DNA of 36,933 nt from an uncultured Candidatus Planktophila sp. Its GTDB lineage: Bacteria > Actinomycetota > Actinomycetes > Nanopelagicales > Nanopelagicaceae. This document shows positions 8,766-18,332 of this stretch, piece after piece. Positions within the stretch are counted from its first letter, which is position 1, and every line of letters starts with the position of its first letter. The stretch is from the NCBI GenBank assembly GCA_937864425.1, contig CALMJL010000110.1, positions 1 through 36,933 on the forward strand, read 5' to 3'. A program made the translations under genes and the position numbers. The notes under the pieces are model-generated. The model searched no databases. It was not told the DNA's origin and saw only the letters and a program-made list of their open reading frames with translations.

Positions 8766-9602
8766 ATGGGTTTTCTATCCCGCTTCATTGCGACTGTCCG
8801 CGGAACTTCGACAGCCTCATCGCTTGATTGGGCTGAGCTAGAGAAAGAACTTTTAGCCTCAGATCTTGGACCAGCTCTCGTTGCGCAATTACTCGAAACT
8901 GCCAAGAAAGAACGCGGTGATGATGCAGTTGCTGCGATTACAAGAATTTTAAATGAACAGCTATCCAGCAAGAGTCGCGAACTATCTCAAACAACTGCCA
9001 TGAGTGTTCTGTTAGTTGTCGGAGTTAATGGAACTGGTAAGACAACCTCAGTAGCCAAATTGGCAACTCACTTAACTTCTCGTGGAGAGAAAGTTGTACT
9101 CGGTGCTGCAGATACCTTTCGAGCTGCTGCTGTTGATCAACTTAAAACATGGGGAGAACGTTTACAGATTCCTGTTGTCAGCGGAAAAGAGAACGGCGAT
9201 CCAGCAGCCGTTGCGTTTGATGCGGCAAAAAGCGGAGCAGAGTTAGGTGCTCAACGAGTACTTATCGATACCGCGGGCAGATTGCACACAAAGAGTGATC
9301 TCATGGATGAACTTGGCAAAGTTAAGCGCGTGGTAGAAAAGGTTGCACCTGTTACTGAAGTTTTGCTGGTGATCGATGCAACGACTGGACAGAATGGACT
9401 TGCGCAAGCAAAGGTGTTTAGTGAGGCTGTTGCTGTAACTGGACTTATTTTGACGAAGTTAGATGGCAGTGCCCGCGGGGGAATCGCGTTAGCGGTGGAA
9501 CGTGAACTGGATATTCCCATCAAATTTGTTGGTACTGGTGAGGCCGCCCAAGACTTTGCTCCCTTCGACCCCACGAGCTACATCGCAGGCTTGCTCTCGT
9601 AG
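8766..9602 (+). CDS. ftsY: Signal recognition particle receptor FtsY (short form)
   Basis: FtsY is the membrane-associated SRP receptor GTPase that docks Ffh-ribosome complexes on the Sec translocon. The protein has only 278 residues and is essentially the NG domain: a helical N domain (about 1-75), the P-loop GVNGTGKTT (86-94), AADTFRAAA, DTAGR, and the guanine-specificity motif TKLDG. The long acidic A domain found in E. coli FtsY and present in variable length in actinobacteria is missing. Only a short amphipathic start, MGFLSRFIATVRG, could contact the membrane. A TAGTCA sequence lies 6 nt before the ATG, a near miss to the leaderless pattern. Ffh, its partner, is encoded 4 kb downstream. 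Confidence 0.95.
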   Translation: MGFLSRFIATVRGTSTASSLDWAELEKELLASDLGPALVAQLLETAKKERGDDAVAAITRILNEQLSSKSRELSQTTAMSVLLVVGVNGTGKTTSVAKLATHLTSRGEKVVLGAADTFRAAAVDQLKTWGERLQIPVVSGKENGDPAAVAFDAAKSGAELGAQRVLIDTAGRLHTKSDLMDELGKVKRVVEKVAPVTEVLLVIDATTGQNGLAQAKVFSEAVAVTGLILTKLDGSARGGIALAVERELDIPIKFVGTGEAAQDFAPFDPTSYIAGLLS

Positions 9603-9613
9603 CCTCATGTAAT

Positions 9614-9633
9614 GCCGCTGTAACAAAAGCGGC
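9614..9633. repeat. 6-bp-stem inverted repeat after ftsY
   Basis: GCCGCT and AGCGGC form perfect 6-bp arms around an 8-nt loop, 11 nt after the ftsY stop. It is followed by CAATTT rather than a T tract, so terminator function is weakly supported. Its loop contains a GTAAC pentamer. Confidence 0.35.
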
Positions 9634-9639
9634 CAATTT

Positions 9640-9677
9640 GTGACGCGGCCTTAACCTTCTGCGCGCTCAGATGTAAC
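9640..9677 (+). promoter_or_regulatory. Candidate GlnR-type operator upstream of amt
   Basis: GTGAC (9640), TTAAC (9651) and GTAAC (9673) are spaced by 11, then 22 bp. This matches the actinobacterial GlnR layout of alternating gTnAC and GaAAC half-sites every 11 bp. The half-site expected at 9662 is CGCGC and does not match. The site lies about 100-130 bp before the ammonium channel gene, the classical GlnR target. This is a pattern match by eye only. Confidence 0.4.
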
Positions 9678-9701
9678 TCCAGGCGGGCACATTTCACCCA
9701 T

Positions 9702-9716
9702 CGCATCGGTGATGCG
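9702..9716. repeat. Small hairpin in the amt leader
   Basis: CGCATC and GATGCG form a 6-bp perfect stem with a three-base loop, between the candidate GlnR site and the amt start. Its role is unknown. I could not assign a convincing -35/-10 pair in the 170-nt gap 9603-9772. Confidence 0.35.
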
Positions 9717-9772
9717 GCTCAATGACGAGTTGGCAATCTTTCACGGGCTAGAACAGCTCTAAGGGGAAAATA

Positions 9773-11412
<1,640 letters not shown>

Positions 11413-11416
11413 AAAC

Positions 11417-11422
11417 TAGGAT
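11417..11422 (+). promoter_or_regulatory. Candidate -10 element of glnD (leaderless)
   Basis: TAGGAT, in the 17-nt gap between glnB and glnD, ends 7 nt before the glnD ATG. The same bases could be read as a weak Shine-Dalgarno (AGGA), so read-through from amt-glnB is an alternative. Confidence 0.35.
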
Positions 11423-11429
11423 TGGCGCT

Positions 11430-13706
11430 ATGGGTACCCGTGAAAGAAGAACGCGCTCTAATGAGTGCGATCGACTGATTACCCAACTCTTTGAGCAAAG
11501 TAGCGCGGATCCCACTGAGTTAGCAATCGCCGCGGTCGGAGGTTTCGGCCGCGGCGAACTCACTCCAGGTTCAGATTTAGATATTGTCATTATTCACAAC
11601 GGGGATTTACCAGAAAAATCTCTCGCTGAACTCGTCAACAAGATTCTCTATCCCTTGTGGGATACAAAAATAGATGGCCGAACTCTCAAAGTTGATCACT
11701 CAGTTCGCACTCGTGCGCAAATGCGCGATGCGGCGAGTAGTGATCTCAAAGTTGCGCTGGGATTATTGGATATCCGCCTCATCTGTGGAAGCGCTGATTT
11801 AGTTGCAGATGTTCAATTGGATTCACTAGATGCTTGGCGCAAAGATGCGCGGGAGCGACTCTCTGAACTGCAAAAATCTCTCCATGAGCGCCATCAAAGA
11901 ATGGGCGAACTTGCCTACCTTCTCGAACCGGATTTGAAGGAAGCGCGTGGTGGTCTTCGTGACATCACGGCGCTGCGGGCAATTGATCGCGCTAATTTAA
12001 TTGATGTTCCTATTGAGCGAGTTAGTTTTGCTGAATCTCTTTTAGCTAATGTTCGCGAAGCTCTCCATCTTGCAAGCGGTCGCGACAAAGATAAGTTGCT
12101 ATTTCAGGAGCAGGATCAAGTTGCAGTTGCACTGGGGTATTCCGATGCTGATGCGCTGATGAGCGATATTGCAATGGCTGCACGATCAGTGGATTACGTT
12201 CTCGATATTACCTGGCACAGACTTGCATATAAAGGTCGAGATGGACTCGGTAGATTTTTCAAGAAAGTTCGTTCAACGACAGTTTCTCGAAATATATCTG
12301 TCTCAAATAAGGAAATTGTGATTTCCGCTGACGCGGACTTGGGTAGCGATCCCGGTATTGGCTTGCGTGCTGCGGCACATGCAGCGCAGTTAGGTCTACC
12401 CATCTCGGTGGAATCGCTCGGACGCGTAGCTGATCAGTTAAAAAATGGAGTTGGCTCTATTCCAGATCCTTGGCCCCGCGAAGCGAGAGAAAACCTCATC
12501 TCCCTGATTGGAGCAGGACCTGCCATGGTGCAGATTTTTGAGGCGCTCGATCAAGAGGAAATTATTTTTCATTGGATTCCTGAGTGGAAGAGCGTGCGCT
12601 CCCTGCCCCAGAGAAATGTTTTACATCGCCACACTGTTGATCGTCATATGGTGGAAACGGCTGTGCATGCAGCAGCACTCACACGCCAAGTGCATCGCCC
12701 TGACTTACTTCTCTTTGGTGCGCTCTTTCACGATATCGGAAAAGGAACCGATGAAGATCACTCTGAACGCGGTGAAAAATTGATTGCTCCACTTGCTGCC
12801 AGAATAGGTTTTCCACCTGCAGATGTCGACACCATTAAATTACTGGTCAAACACCATCTGCTGTTGTCTGCAACTGCAACAAGGCGAGATCTTGATGATC
12901 CAGCGACGATTGCATCTGTCGTTGAGGTGATTCCAGATTTGCAAACTCTTGAACTGCTGCACGCTCTGAGCATTGCAGACGGAGAAGCGACAGGTAGGGC
13001 TGCTTGGACTGATTGGAAGGCATCGCTCGTTGAGGAGTTGGTAACGCGAGTAAAGCTAGCTCTAACCGATAACACGATTGCACAACAGCCTCACATCACA
13101 GAAAGTCAGCGAGTTCTCGCAGAAACCGGGCAATTCTCGGTTGCAATTACAGATCGCGGAAATCTCTATGCAATTGAAATAGTGATTCCCGATCAACCAG
13201 GACTTCTTTCAACAGTTGCAGGTGTGCTTAATCTCCTGCGTTTAGATGTCAGATCAGCGCGCACTAAATCTCATGGCAGTTCTGCAGTGATGGAGTGGAT
13301 TGTGATTCCAGACCCTCATGCTCCACCTTTAAGTGAATCCGATCTCAAGCAAGAGATGCAGGCAGCACTTGCCAATCGTTCTGCACTCGCGTCACGGATA
13401 GATGAACGAATTGCAGCATATGCACAATTACCGACTATTCCGGTGCCACCACCCGTCGTAGAAACCTTTCTCGACGCAGCAACAGATGCGACCATTATTG
13501 AAGTGCGCAGCCATGATCGCCCGGCGCTGCTCTTTGGTATTGGAGATGCAATTACAAAGTGCAATATTGATATTCGCTCCGCCATTGTGACAACACTTGG
13601 AGCTGAAGCCATCGATACTTTATATGTCACTGAACTCAATGGTGGAGCGCTTCGTGAAGACCGTGCGCATGAAGTCGCTGAAAGATTAAGGTCTGCGCTG
13701 AAGTAG
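11430..13706 (+). CDS. glnD: PII-modifying nucleotidyltransferase GlnD
   Basis: GlnD adds a nucleotide to, and removes it from, PII Tyr51 in response to glutamine. In actinobacteria the group added is usually AMP. The 758-residue protein has the full domain order. The nucleotidyltransferase domain has GGFGRGE at 37-43 with catalytic D49 and D51 in GSDLDIV. It is followed by the GlnD-type helical domain and an HD hydrolase domain with HD at 434-435 in LFHDIGKG. Two C-terminal ACT domains begin near residues 582 and 689 and sense glutamine. It is somewhat shorter than the E. coli enzyme. The amt-glnB-glnD order is the standard actinobacterial nitrogen operon. Confidence 0.95.
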   Translation: MGTRERRTRSNECDRLITQLFEQSSADPTELAIAAVGGFGRGELTPGSDLDIVIIHNGDLPEKSLAELVNKILYPLWDTKIDGRTLKVDHSVRTRAQMRDAASSDLKVALGLLDIRLICGSADLVADVQLDSLDAWRKDARERLSELQKSLHERHQRMGELAYLLEPDLKEARGGLRDITALRAIDRANLIDVPIERVSFAESLLANVREALHLASGRDKDKLLFQEQDQVAVALGYSDADALMSDIAMAARSVDYVLDITWHRLAYKGRDGLGRFFKKVRSTTVSRNISVSNKEIVISADADLGSDPGIGLRAAAHAAQLGLPISVESLGRVADQLKNGVGSIPDPWPREARENLISLIGAGPAMVQIFEALDQEEIIFHWIPEWKSVRSLPQRNVLHRHTVDRHMVETAVHAAALTRQVHRPDLLLFGALFHDIGKGTDEDHSERGEKLIAPLAARIGFPPADVDTIKLLVKHHLLLSATATRRDLDDPATIASVVEVIPDLQTLELLHALSIADGEATGRAAWTDWKASLVEELVTRVKLALTDNTIAQQPHITESQRVLAETGQFSVAITDRGNLYAIEIVIPDQPGLLSTVAGVLNLLRLDVRSARTKSHGSSAVMEWIVIPDPHAPPLSESDLKQEMQAALANRSALASRIDERIAAYAQLPTIPVPPPVVETFLDAATDATIIEVRSHDRPALLFGIGDAITKCNIDIRSAIVTTLGAEAIDTLYVTELNGGALREDRAHEVAERLRSALK

Positions 13707-13718
13707 TATCTCCTCCTT

Positions 13719-15176
13719 ATGTTTGAGAAATTATCCTCACGCTTCTCTGGAGCTTTTAGCGCGCTTCGTTCGCGCGGCAAGCTTTCAGATAAGGATATTG
13801 AAGCTGCAGTTTCGGAAATCAAAACGGCTTTACTTGAAGCGGATGTAGCACTCGATGTAGCAACTGACCTCACCGGTCGAATTCTTGAAAAATCTCGCGA
13901 GGTGCTTCCAACGCTGCAGTCAGGGACTAACCAAGCGCAGGCGATCTTTGATGTTGTTAATCAAGAACTTACTGAGATTCTTGGCGGTTCTGCTCGCCGA
14001 GTTCGTTTCGCTAAGAATCCGCCAACCATCATTATGTTGGCAGGTTTACAAGGTGCAGGAAAGACAACGCTCGCTGCAAAACTCGCCAAATTCTTTAAGG
14101 ACCAAGGAGAGACTCCACTTCTCGTTGCCTCTGATTTACAAAGACCTAATGCGGTCAACCAATTGCAGGTGGTCGGTGCCAGTGTTGGCGTTCCTGTCTT
14201 TGCTCCAGAGCCTGGCAATGGTGTTGGTGATCCAGTAAAAGTAGCTGAAGCTGGTGTGAAGTTTGCCCAATCAAAATTTCACAGCATCGTGATCGTGGAT
14301 ACTGCAGGTCGTCTCGGCGTCGATGAAGATTTAATGAAGGAAGCAATTTCAATTCGAGATGCGATACAACCTCAGGAGATTCTCTTTGTTGTAGACGCCA
14401 TGATCGGTCAAGATGCAGTGCGAACCGCTCAAGCATTCCAAGATGGCGTCGGATTTGATGGTGTAGTTCTCACAAAATTAGATGGCGATGCACGTGGTGG
14501 TGCAGCGCTTTCGATTGCATCTATTACTGGGCGCCCTATTATGTTTGCATCCACCGGAGAAAAGATTTCGGATTTTGACATCTTCTATCCCGAGCGAATG
14601 GCTTCTCGCATCCTCGGATTGGGCGATGTGGCAACGCTGGCAGAGCAAGCAAAGAAAGCTTTCGATGGTGATTCTGCAAAACGACTGGAAGATAAATTTG
14701 TTGCGGGAGAAGATTTCACACTCGATGACTTTTTAGAGCAACTTGAAGCAATGGCAAAGATGGGCTCGATGGGTAAATTGCTTGGCATGCTCCCGGGTGC
14801 TGGCGCCATGAAGAAACAGATTGAAAATTTTGATGAATCTGAGATAACGCGCACGAAAGCGATAGTGCAATCAATGACGCCACTAGAACGTCGCGATCTC
14901 AAGGTGCTTAATGGTTCACGTCGTGCCCGCATTGCACTCGGCTCTGGTAGAAAAGTTTCCGATGTGAATGCACTCGTCGATAAATTCACGGCAGCGCAAA
15001 AGATGATGAAGCAGATGAGAAATGGTGGGGGATTGCCACAAGGAATGGCGCTTCCACCAGGAATGGCGCTTCCATCAGGAATGCCAATGCCTGCCGCTCC
15101 CAAGAAAGCGGCGCCGCCCAAGGCAAAGAAGTCCCGCTCTGGAAATCCCGCAAAGAGAGCGCTGGAAAACGGCTAA
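13719..15176 (+). CDS. ffh: Signal recognition particle GTPase Ffh
   Basis: Ffh (SRP54) binds signal peptides emerging from the ribosome together with SRP RNA and delivers them to FtsY. The 485-residue protein shows the N domain, the G domain with P-loop GLQGAGKTT (from residue 109), DTAGR and TKLDG, then a methionine-rich M domain with the SRP RNA-binding helices. The tail after about residue 440 is a low-complexity Met/Pro/Ala/Lys segment ending in SRSGNPAKRALENG. The start ATG has no Shine-Dalgarno. Instead CTCCTCCTT precedes it, and TAGTAT lies 9 nt upstream. No SRP RNA gene is visible in the window. Confidence 0.96.
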   Translation: MFEKLSSRFSGAFSALRSRGKLSDKDIEAAVSEIKTALLEADVALDVATDLTGRILEKSREVLPTLQSGTNQAQAIFDVVNQELTEILGGSARRVRFAKNPPTIIMLAGLQGAGKTTLAAKLAKFFKDQGETPLLVASDLQRPNAVNQLQVVGASVGVPVFAPEPGNGVGDPVKVAEAGVKFAQSKFHSIVIVDTAGRLGVDEDLMKEAISIRDAIQPQEILFVVDAMIGQDAVRTAQAFQDGVGFDGVVLTKLDGDARGGAALSIASITGRPIMFASTGEKISDFDIFYPERMASRILGLGDVATLAEQAKKAFDGDSAKRLEDKFVAGEDFTLDDFLEQLEAMAKMGSMGKLLGMLPGAGAMKKQIENFDESEITRTKAIVQSMTPLERRDLKVLNGSRRARIALGSGRKVSDVNALVDKFTAAQKMMKQMRNGGGLPQGMALPPGMALPSGMPMPAAPKKAAPPKAKKSRSGNPAKRALENG

Positions 15177-15326
15177 TTTCTCGAATTTCAGAAGTGCTGG
15201 CAAGATTAGCCTCCTGTTGCAGGGCCCTCTACCCCCGCAACAATCCAATCCACAGTTGGACCTCTTCACTACGCACCCCGCTGTAGTAGTTGCGGATCGA
15301 CACACTTTTTTAGGAGCACTAGTTCT

Positions 15327-15866
15327 TTGTCTACAAAAATTCGTTTAATGCGCCTTGGAAAAATTCGCACCCCTTATTTCCGTATTGTCGTCACAGATTC
15401 ACGTAAGGCCCGTAATGGACTCTCTATTGAAGAGATTGGTCGTTATGTTCCAGGACAAGATCCATCAATCATCGAAGTGAATTCAGAGCGTGCGCAATAC
15501 TGGCTCGGCGTTGGTGCGCAACCATCAGAGGCTGTCACAGCACTTCTTAAAATCACGGGCGATTGGCAGAAGCACAAGGGTCTTCCAGGAACTGAAGGAA
15601 CTCTCAAAGTTGCAGCGCCAAAATCTCCTAAGAGCGTTGCTTACGAAGCCGCTGTGAAAGCTGCTGCTGCAGAACCTGCAGAGGGTGCAACAACGCTCAA
15701 GAAGAAGGCACAAGAGAAACTTGCTAAGAAGTCTGAGCCAGTGGAAGAAGTGCAAGCTCCAGTTGCTGAGGCTGCTGCAGAAGAGACACCTGCTCCCGCA
15801 GAACAGGTTGCTGAAGCTACAACCCCAACTGAAACCACGGACACAGCAGAAACTCCTAGCGAATAA
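15327..15866 (+). CDS. rpsP: 30S ribosomal protein S16 with long acidic Ala-rich tail
   Basis: S16 is an assembly protein of the small subunit. The first ~80 residues ([18 protein letters not shown] onward) are the conserved core. A further ~95 residues form a Lys-rich then Ala/Glu/Pro/Thr-rich, probably disordered tail. Such extensions occur in actinobacterial S16 but this one more than doubles the protein. The start is TTG 15327, supported by TAGGAG about 10 nt upstream. The 150-nt gap after ffh presumably carries the operon promoter, but I cannot place it. The stop codon overlaps the khpA ATG by one base (TAATG). rpsP-khpA-rimM-trmD is a classic ribosome-maturation operon. Confidence 0.95.
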   Translation: MSTKIRLMRLGKIRTPYFRIVVTDSRKARNGLSIEEIGRYVPGQDPSIIEVNSERAQYWLGVGAQPSEAVTALLKITGDWQKHKGLPGTEGTLKVAAPKSPKSVAYEAAVKAAAAEPAEGATTLKKKAQEKLAKKSEPVEEVQAPVAEAAAEETPAPAEQVAEATTPTETTDTAETPSE

Positions 15867-16105
15867 TGATTGACGAAGCACTCGAACATCTCGTCAAGGG
15901 AATCGTTGATAACCCTGATGATGTCAATGTGAAGGAGAAGACTCACCGACGCGGCACAACGCTTGAGGTTCGAGTTAACCCTGAAGACATCGGCAAGGTG
16001 ATTGGACGTAATGGTCGTACCGCTAAAGCGCTTCGCACAGTTGTAAGCGCGCTCGCTGGTCGTTCGGTACGTGTTGATCTCATCGATACTGACGAGGTTC
16101 GTTAA
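15866..16105 (+). CDS. khpA: KH-domain RNA-binding protein KhpA
   Basis: This 79-residue single KH domain has the RNA-binding GxxG loop as GRNG within IGKVIGRNGRTAKALR. The family (formerly YlqC) binds RNA broadly and works with KhpB in cell-size or envelope control in Firmicutes; a role near ribosome maturation is suggested by its fixed position after rpsP. The start overlaps the rpsP stop codon, indicating translational coupling. rimM follows 15 nt later. Confidence 0.93.
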   Translation: MIDEALEHLVKGIVDNPDDVNVKEKTHRRGTTLEVRVNPEDIGKVIGRNGRTAKALRTVVSALAGRSVRVDLIDTDEVR

Positions 16106-16120
16106 CTTTCCTTCACATCC

Positions 16121-16624
16121 ATGAAATTAAACGTGGGCAGAATCGGAAAAGCTCACGGAGTTTTAGGTGAAGCAACCATTGAAGTACGCACCGATGATGC
16201 AGCTCATCGCTTTGCCATTGGCGCCGTAGTCGAGACAGAGAACAAAGGTTCTCTCACAGTGGCATCAGCGCGCGTACACAATGGGATTTTGCTTCTGGGA
16301 TTTGAAGGAATCAACGATCGAAATGGCATTGAAGCGCTACGTGATCAACTGCTGTATGCCGATGTTGATATCAATGCACCTGGCGAAGACCAAGATGATT
16401 ATCACGTGATGCAGTTGATCGGTTGCGCTACATTTCTAGAATCTGGTGAACCTTTTGGTGAGGTCACTGATGTACTTAATTTGCCAGGTCAGGATGTACT
16501 AGTGATCAAAAGGTTCGATGATGAGATTCTGATTCCTTTTGTCCACCAACTTGTTCCTACTGTCGATATCTCACACAAGCGGATGACCGTTATTCCTCCA
16601 GATATTTCAGGTGAATTACGATGA
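16121..16624 (+). CDS. rimM: Ribosome maturation factor RimM
   Basis: RimM assists assembly of the 30S head around S19 and 16S helices 31 and 33. The 167-residue protein has the N-terminal RimM beta-barrel (starting [16 protein letters not shown]) and a C-terminal PRC-barrel domain with the segment [16 protein letters not shown]. The ATG follows khpA after 15 nt with no obvious Shine-Dalgarno. Its stop overlaps the trmD start by ATGA. Confidence 0.95.
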   Translation: MKLNVGRIGKAHGVLGEATIEVRTDDAAHRFAIGAVVETENKGSLTVASARVHNGILLLGFEGINDRNGIEALRDQLLYADVDINAPGEDQDDYHVMQLIGCATFLESGEPFGEVTDVLNLPGQDVLVIKRFDDEILIPFVHQLVPTVDISHKRMTVIPPDISGELR

Positions 16625-17304
16625 AAATTGATGTCATCTCAATCTTCCCTGAATACTTGGCGCCACTGCAGCTCTCGCTCTTAGGTAAAGCCCAATCTGC
16701 TGGTTTGGTAGATATTTCTGTCCATGATTTACGGAGCTTTACTCACGATAACCACAACACCGTCGATGACACGCCATATGGTGGCGGTGCCGGAATGGTG
16801 ATGTTGCCACAAGTATGGGGAGAAGCGCTCGACTCTGTGATTGCAGATGGATCCGAAATCATTATTTTGACCCCTGCTGGTAAGACCTTTAACCAAAAAA
16901 TGGCAGAAGAATTATCCGACTCTTCTCAATTGATTTTTGCATGTGGGCGCTACGAGGGCATTGATGATCGCGTGCGTCAGCATTACTCGCACAGTGAATA
17001 TGCTGCACGCAATATTCGAGTTCGAGAAGTTTCGATTGGCGACTATGTACTAGGTGGCGGTGAAGTTGCTGCGATGGTCATGATTGAAGCAATTACCCGA
17101 TTAATTCCCGGAGTACTTGGCAACCCAGATTCCCTTGCTGAAGAATCGCATAACAGTGAGGGTTATCTGGAATATCCCAACTTCACAAAACCGCAAGAAT
17201 GGCGCGGTATCTCAGTTCCCGAGATTCTCTTGAGCGGAAATCACGCTGAGATTGCAAAGTGGCGTAGCCAACAGGCAGATAAGCGCGCAAAAGATAATCA
17301 GTAA
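16621..17304 (+). CDS. trmD: tRNA (guanine(37)-N1)-methyltransferase TrmD
   Basis: TrmD makes m1G37 in tRNAs with G36-G37 and so prevents +1 frameshifting. The 227-residue SPOUT protein contains the SAM-binding trefoil knot with the segments [13 protein letters not shown] and [15 protein letters not shown], and the C-terminal domain ends in a short basic tail. It is coupled to rimM by ATGA. In most bacteria rplS (L19) follows directly; here a desaturase gene does. Confidence 0.96.
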   Translation: MKIDVISIFPEYLAPLQLSLLGKAQSAGLVDISVHDLRSFTHDNHNTVDDTPYGGGAGMVMLPQVWGEALDSVIADGSEIIILTPAGKTFNQKMAEELSDSSQLIFACGRYEGIDDRVRQHYSHSEYAARNIRVREVSIGDYVLGGGEVAAMVMIEAITRLIPGVLGNPDSLAEESHNSEGYLEYPNFTKPQEWRGISVPEILLSGNHAEIAKWRSQQADKRAKDNQ

Positions 17305-17329
17305 CTCGTTAGTAACAGAAGAACTGCCG

Positions 17330-17335
17330 TACTGT
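17330..17335 (+). promoter_or_regulatory. Candidate -10 element of the desaturase gene (leaderless)
   Basis: TACTGT ends 7 nt before the GTG at 17343, in the 38-nt gap after trmD. No Shine-Dalgarno is present. Confidence 0.4.
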
Positions 17336-17342
17336 TCTTTCT

Positions 17343-18311
17343 GTGGATGAAGAATCAGCACGTATTCAATCTCGGCTTATTCGAGATCTTGAACCAGTAG
17401 TCGCTGTCGAACTAGAACGCCATTTATCAGTACAGAAAAATTGGTATCCACACGAATATGTCCCATGGTCTGAAGGTCGCGATTATGCAGGACCGCTCAA
17501 TGGAGATGCATGGGAAGCGAAAGATTCAAGACTGACTGCAGTCGCGCAAGATTCGCTCGTTCTCAACTTGCTAACAGAAGATAACCTTCCCAGCTATCAC
17601 ACCGAGATTGCTATCTCTATGGGTCGCGATGGCGCATGGGGCAATTGGATTGAACGCTGGACCGCTGAAGAAGCGCGCCACTCCATTGTGATTCGAGATT
17701 ATCTGATGGCCACTCGTGGAGTCGATCCTTACGAACTTGAAGATCTGCGCATGGCACATATGTCACTTGGGTATCAAACTCCGTACGACAATGACATGTT
17801 GCACACCATCGCATACGTTTCATTTCAAGAATTAGCGACTCGAATTTCTCACCGAAATACAGGAAAGATTTCCGATGATCCAATTGCTGAAGGCATGTTG
17901 CAGCGCGTAGCACTGGATGAGAATCTCCATATGCTTTTCTATCGCAATACTTTGGCGGCAGCTCTTGATCTTGAACCAAATGCTGCAATGCGTGCCATCA
18001 CAGATGTTGTCACAAACTTTGATATGCCAGGTGCCAATATGCCTGGCTTTGGACGTAAGGCGGTGCAGATCGCCCTCGCTGGAATTTATGACTTGCAACA
18101 GCATCTAGACGATGTGGTCGCCCCAGTGTTGCGTAGTTGGAAGGTTTTCGAACGCGAAGATTTAACTGGTGATGGATTGAAAGCGCGTGATGAACTCAAA
18201 GCATTTATGGATCAGACCTATAAAGCCGCTGAAGTCTTTAACGATAAGCGCGAGACTCATTTTGAACGTCAAATAGCGCGTGGAATTCAACCAATTCGCA
18301 TCACCAATTAA
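17343..18311 (+). CDS. Soluble acyl-ACP desaturase (di-iron, ferritin-like)
   Basis: Members of this family (fatty acid desaturase type 2; plant stearoyl-ACP desaturase and mycobacterial DesA1/DesA2) introduce a double bond into acyl-ACP using O2 and reduced ferredoxin. The 322-residue helical protein carries both di-iron motifs: EEARH (E109, E110, H113) and DENLH (D192, E193, H196). It has no membrane segment. The GTG start is supported by a TAnnnT hexamer at leaderless distance. It stands between trmD and miaB, a junction not typical of other actinobacteria. The likely job is membrane fluidity control. Substrate chain length and bond position cannot be read from the sequence. Confidence 0.9.
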   Translation: MDEESARIQSRLIRDLEPVVAVELERHLSVQKNWYPHEYVPWSEGRDYAGPLNGDAWEAKDSRLTAVAQDSLVLNLLTEDNLPSYHTEIAISMGRDGAWGNWIERWTAEEARHSIVIRDYLMATRGVDPYELEDLRMAHMSLGYQTPYDNDMLHTIAYVSFQELATRISHRNTGKISDDPIAEGMLQRVALDENLHMLFYRNTLAAALDLEPNAAMRAITDVVTNFDMPGANMPGFGRKAVQIALAGIYDLQQHLDDVVAPVLRSWKVFEREDLTGDGLKARDELKAFMDQTYKAAEVFNDKRETHFERQIARGIQPIRITN

Positions 18312-18319
18312 TCCTGAAA

Positions 18320-18325
18320 TAAGAT
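18320..18325 (+). promoter_or_regulatory. Candidate -10 element of miaB (leaderless)
   Basis: TAAGAT ends 7 nt before ATG 18333. The alternative upstream ATG at 18324 lies inside this hexamer, which is why I prefer 18333 as the start. Confidence 0.4.
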
Positions 18326-18332
18326 GAGCCTC

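Noticed and set aside
13316-13873. Minus-strand open frame of 185 codons across the glnD/ffh junction
   Set aside because: It is antisense to two clearly conserved genes, is Ser/Ala/Arg-rich as mirrored frames usually are, and has no recognisable domain.
14585-15121. Minus-strand open frame of 178 codons inside ffh
   Set aside because: It is the mirror of the ffh M domain; its composition follows from the sense codons and it shows no family features.
15177-15326. SRP RNA or other structured RNA between ffh and rpsP
   Set aside because: I looked for the conserved SRP domain IV loop and a long stem. Only a 5-bp GTTGC/GCAAC pairing is visible, so this is treated as an rpsP leader of unknown structure.
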